DNA from: Bacteroidota bacterium
GTDB taxonomy: Bacteria > Bacteroidota > Bacteroidia > 2-12-FULL-35-15
Reading direction: 5' to 3'
Length of the DNA stretch: 7,176 nt
Assembly: GCA_023251855.1 (NCBI GenBank)
Contig: JAHEYA010000118.1
Span: forward strand, 1 to 7,176
A program made the translations under genes and the position numbers. Below are positions 5,290 to 7,176 of this stretch, in pieces; position 1 is the stretch's first letter, and every line of letters starts with the position of its first letter. A model generated the notes under the pieces. It did no database searches and was not told the origin of the DNA. It saw only the letters and a list, made by a program, of their open reading frames with translations.

Positions 5290-7176
5290 ATGCAAAACAA
5301 AGGTGCTATTAGGTTATTTGCAATTTTATTGACACTTGCCTGTGCTTATTATTTAATGTTTACATGGGTTGCTGCAGGCATTGAAAAAGATGCCGAAAAT
5401 TTTGCTCAAAATTACATCTCAAGCCCTGAAGCAATAGCCGCTTCTAAGAAAGAATCATCAAATCCTACTGATCAAAAAACATACTTGGATTTTACTGCCA
5501 GCACTAAAAAAGCGTATTACCTGGATTCATTAAAAAAACGCCCTGTTTATGACATTTTTATTACTTCCTATACCTTTGAGGATGTTAAAAAACGCCAGTT
5601 GAATCTTGGCTTGGACTTAAAAGGTGGGATGAACGTAACTCTTGAGGTTTCGGTTGCTGATATCATCCGTTCATTATCAAACAATAGCAATGACCCTACT
5701 TTTAATCAAGCCATAGCAAGTGCGGTAGAAAGACAGAAAAAAGATCCTAAAAACTTTGTTGTCATTTTCGGTGAAGAATTTAAAAAAATCAATTCAAAAG
5801 CTAAGCTGGCAATTAACTTCCAAACCATTGAATTAAAAGGAAAAATCGATTTTAATACTTCTGATGAAGATGTATTAAAATTTTTGCAGGAAAAAGTAGA
5901 AGATGCAATCGCAACATCTGAAAACACCTTACGTGCGCGTATCGATAAATTTGGGGTAACACAACCTAATATTCAGCGTTTAGCTTCTTCCGGGCGTATC
6001 CTGATAGAGCTACCGGGTGTTACTGACACAAAACGTGTAGAAAAATTATTGCAAGGAACGGCTAATTTAGAGTTTTGGGAAACATATGATAACAAAAACA
6101 TATATCCATTACTGGAACTTGCAAATACTCGTTTAAAAGAAATTTTAAACCCTGTTGCAGATACTACTAAAAAGGATAGTGTTGCAGTTGTAAATGTTAA
6201 AAATGCAAAAGGTAAAAAAGGCGATAAATCCAAGAATGTTGTTGTTGAGAAAAAAGACACCACAAAAGCTTCTCTCTCTTCACAGTTAGGGACTTCCAGC
6301 GATACTAACAAACTAGCAAAAAAAGGAAAAGAAACCAAAGCCGATACTATTGCTAGAGCAAGAAAAGACAATCCTTTATTTGCTGTATTGGGCCCTGCGA
6401 TTGGCAGAGATGAAAAAGGTCAGTCATCTTTAGGCAGTGGTCCTGTGGTTGGTTATGCTTCTATTAAGGATACTGCAAAGATAAATGCTTATTTGCGAAT
6501 GCAGAAAATTCGTTCAATTTTCAAACCTTATACTAAATTTTTATGGACATTTAAAGCAGTTGATAAAGAAGAAACAGCTGTTCAACTAGTAGCCATAGAT
6601 GGTACCAGCGGCAGGGGCAAATCTCCACTCTCCGGTGATATAATTACCGAAGCGCGTAAAGTATTTGATCAGCGGACTTCAGGTTCCCCTCAAATCTCTA
6701 TGAGCATGACTGCTGACGCAGCCATTACCTGGAAACATTTAACAAAAGATAATATTGGTAAATCAATTGCTATTGTTCTTGACAATAGTGTTTATTCTTT
6801 CCCAACCGTACAAGGCGAAATCGCAGGTGGAACATCATCTATCACAGGTAATTTTACAATTGAAGAAGCTGACGATTTGTGTAATATTTTAAAAGCCGGT
6901 AAATTACCTGCTCCTGCTCGGATTGTTCAGGAAACAGTTGTTGGTCCTACACTTGGAGCAGAATCTATCCAAAAAGGATTGTTCTCAACAGTTATTGCAC
7001 TTGTATTGGTTCTTTTGTTTATGGGCGTCTACTACAGCAAAGCAGGCTGGGTTGCCGATTTTGCAATGGTTATCAATAATTTCTTTGTAATCGGTATTCT
7101 CGCCTCCTTTGGCGCGGTATTAACATTACCCGGGATTGCAGGTATCGTGCTAACCATAGCCATGTCGGTAGATGCG
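5290..7176 (+). CDS. secDF: Protein translocase subunit SecDF, N-terminal SecD part (3' partial)
   Basis: SecD/SecF use the proton gradient to pull proteins out of the SecYEG channel on the far side of the inner membrane. ATG 5290 opens a frame of 629 codons that reaches the right edge still open. Residues 9-31 are the first membrane segment. LGLDLKGGMNVT (106-117) is the SecD signature after it, and TLRARIDKFGV (213-223) through TANLEFWE (257-264) belongs to the periplasmic P1 head and base. LSGDIITEARKVFD (447-460), AGKLPAP (536-542) and VGPTLGAESIQKG (551-563) precede membrane segments at about 564-582, 588-608 and 612 onward. The sequence ends at TIAMSVDA, where Asp628 corresponds to the proton-relay Asp of E. 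coli SecD. Residues about 291-360 are a Lys/Thr/Ser-rich insertion. Fusion to SecF is expected in this phylum but lies outside the window. No Shine-Dalgarno sequence is visible. Confidence 0.95.
   Translation, partial: MQNKGAIRLFAILLTLACAYYLMFTWVAAGIEKDAENFAQNYISSPEAIAASKKESSNPTDQKTYLDFTASTKKAYYLDSLKKRPVYDIFITSYTFEDVKKRQLNLGLDLKGGMNVTLEVSVADIIRSLSNNSNDPTFNQAIASAVERQKKDPKNFVVIFGEEFKKINSKAKLAINFQTIELKGKIDFNTSDEDVLKFLQEKVEDAIATSENTLRARIDKFGVTQPNIQRLASSGRILIELPGVTDTKRVEKLLQGTANLEFWETYDNKNIYPLLELANTRLKEILNPVADTTKKDSVAVVNVKNAKGKKGDKSKNVVVEKKDTTKASLSSQLGTSSDTNKLAKKGKETKADTIARARKDNPLFAVLGPAIGRDEKGQSSLGSGPVVGYASIKDTAKINAYLRMQKIRSIFKPYTKFLWTFKAVDKEETAVQLVAIDGTSGRGKSPLSGDIITEARKVFDQRTSGSPQISMSMTADAAITWKHLTKDNIGKSIAIVLDNSVYSFPTVQGEIAGGTSSITGNFTIEEADDLCNILKAGKLPAPARIVQETVVGPTLGAESIQKGLFSTVIALVLVLLFMGVYYSKAGWVADFAMVINNFFVIGILASFGAVLTLPGIAGIVLTIAMSVDA

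Noticed and set aside
5126..5332. Plus-strand 68-codon open frame across the inverted repeat
   Set aside because: Its Pro/Gly/Trp-rich sequence is a translation of the repeat arms, and it overlaps the secDF start in another frame.
5706..6371. Minus-strand open frames opposite secDF
   Set aside because: They are shadows of a strongly conserved coding region; the longer one mirrors the Lys-rich insertion.

Overview
The window looks like chromosomal DNA of an AT-rich member of the Bacteroidota. Two minus-strand genes encode secreted proteins with type IX secretion (T9SS) C-terminal sorting domains. The right edge holds the start of a SecD-type gene of the kind that is fused to SecF in this phylum. 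Three upstream regions carry the phylum's TAnnTTTG -7 promoter box, and no start codon has a clear Shine-Dalgarno sequence.

Layout from left to right. (1) Positions 3-947, plus strand: the C-terminal three quarters or so of an HpcH/HpaI aldolase/citrate-lyase-like enzyme of the DUF6986 type, cut by the left edge. (2) Positions 948-1071: a convergent junction with a short GAAAGTTT tandem repeat that runs through the stop codon, and one half of a dispersed palindromic repeat. (3) Positions 1072-2022, minus strand: a 316-residue secreted T9SS cargo protein. (4) Positions 2023-2212: a spacer in which I see no gene. (5) Positions 2213-2626, plus strand: a promoter box followed by a compact run of small ORFs of 49, 35 and 48 codons. 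The first and third encode paralogous lysine-rich proteins; the second overlaps the first and nearly abuts the third. (6) Positions 2634-2733: a complete copy of the dispersed repeat, folding as a three-stem palindrome, again at a convergent junction. (7) Positions 2750-5029, minus strand: a 759-residue secreted protein with FG-GAP/VCBS-like repeats, nine calcium-type Asp loops and a T9SS sorting domain. (8) Positions 5030-5289: a divergent promoter region with a 31-bp inverted repeat placed in the predicted secDF leader. (9) Positions 5290-7176, plus strand: the first 629 codons of secDF, cut by the right edge.

The two T9SS cargo proteins must first cross the inner membrane through Sec, so their proximity to secDF is functionally consistent, but the orientations show no shared operon. 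The least explained part is the small-ORF cluster at 2213-2626. Its first gene has either a TTG start or a one-base frame disruption after an ATG start, and this is the best candidate here for something undescribed. The repeats are the next most interesting: both copies of one family lie exactly in the two convergent gaps, and a second inverted repeat lies in the secDF leader.
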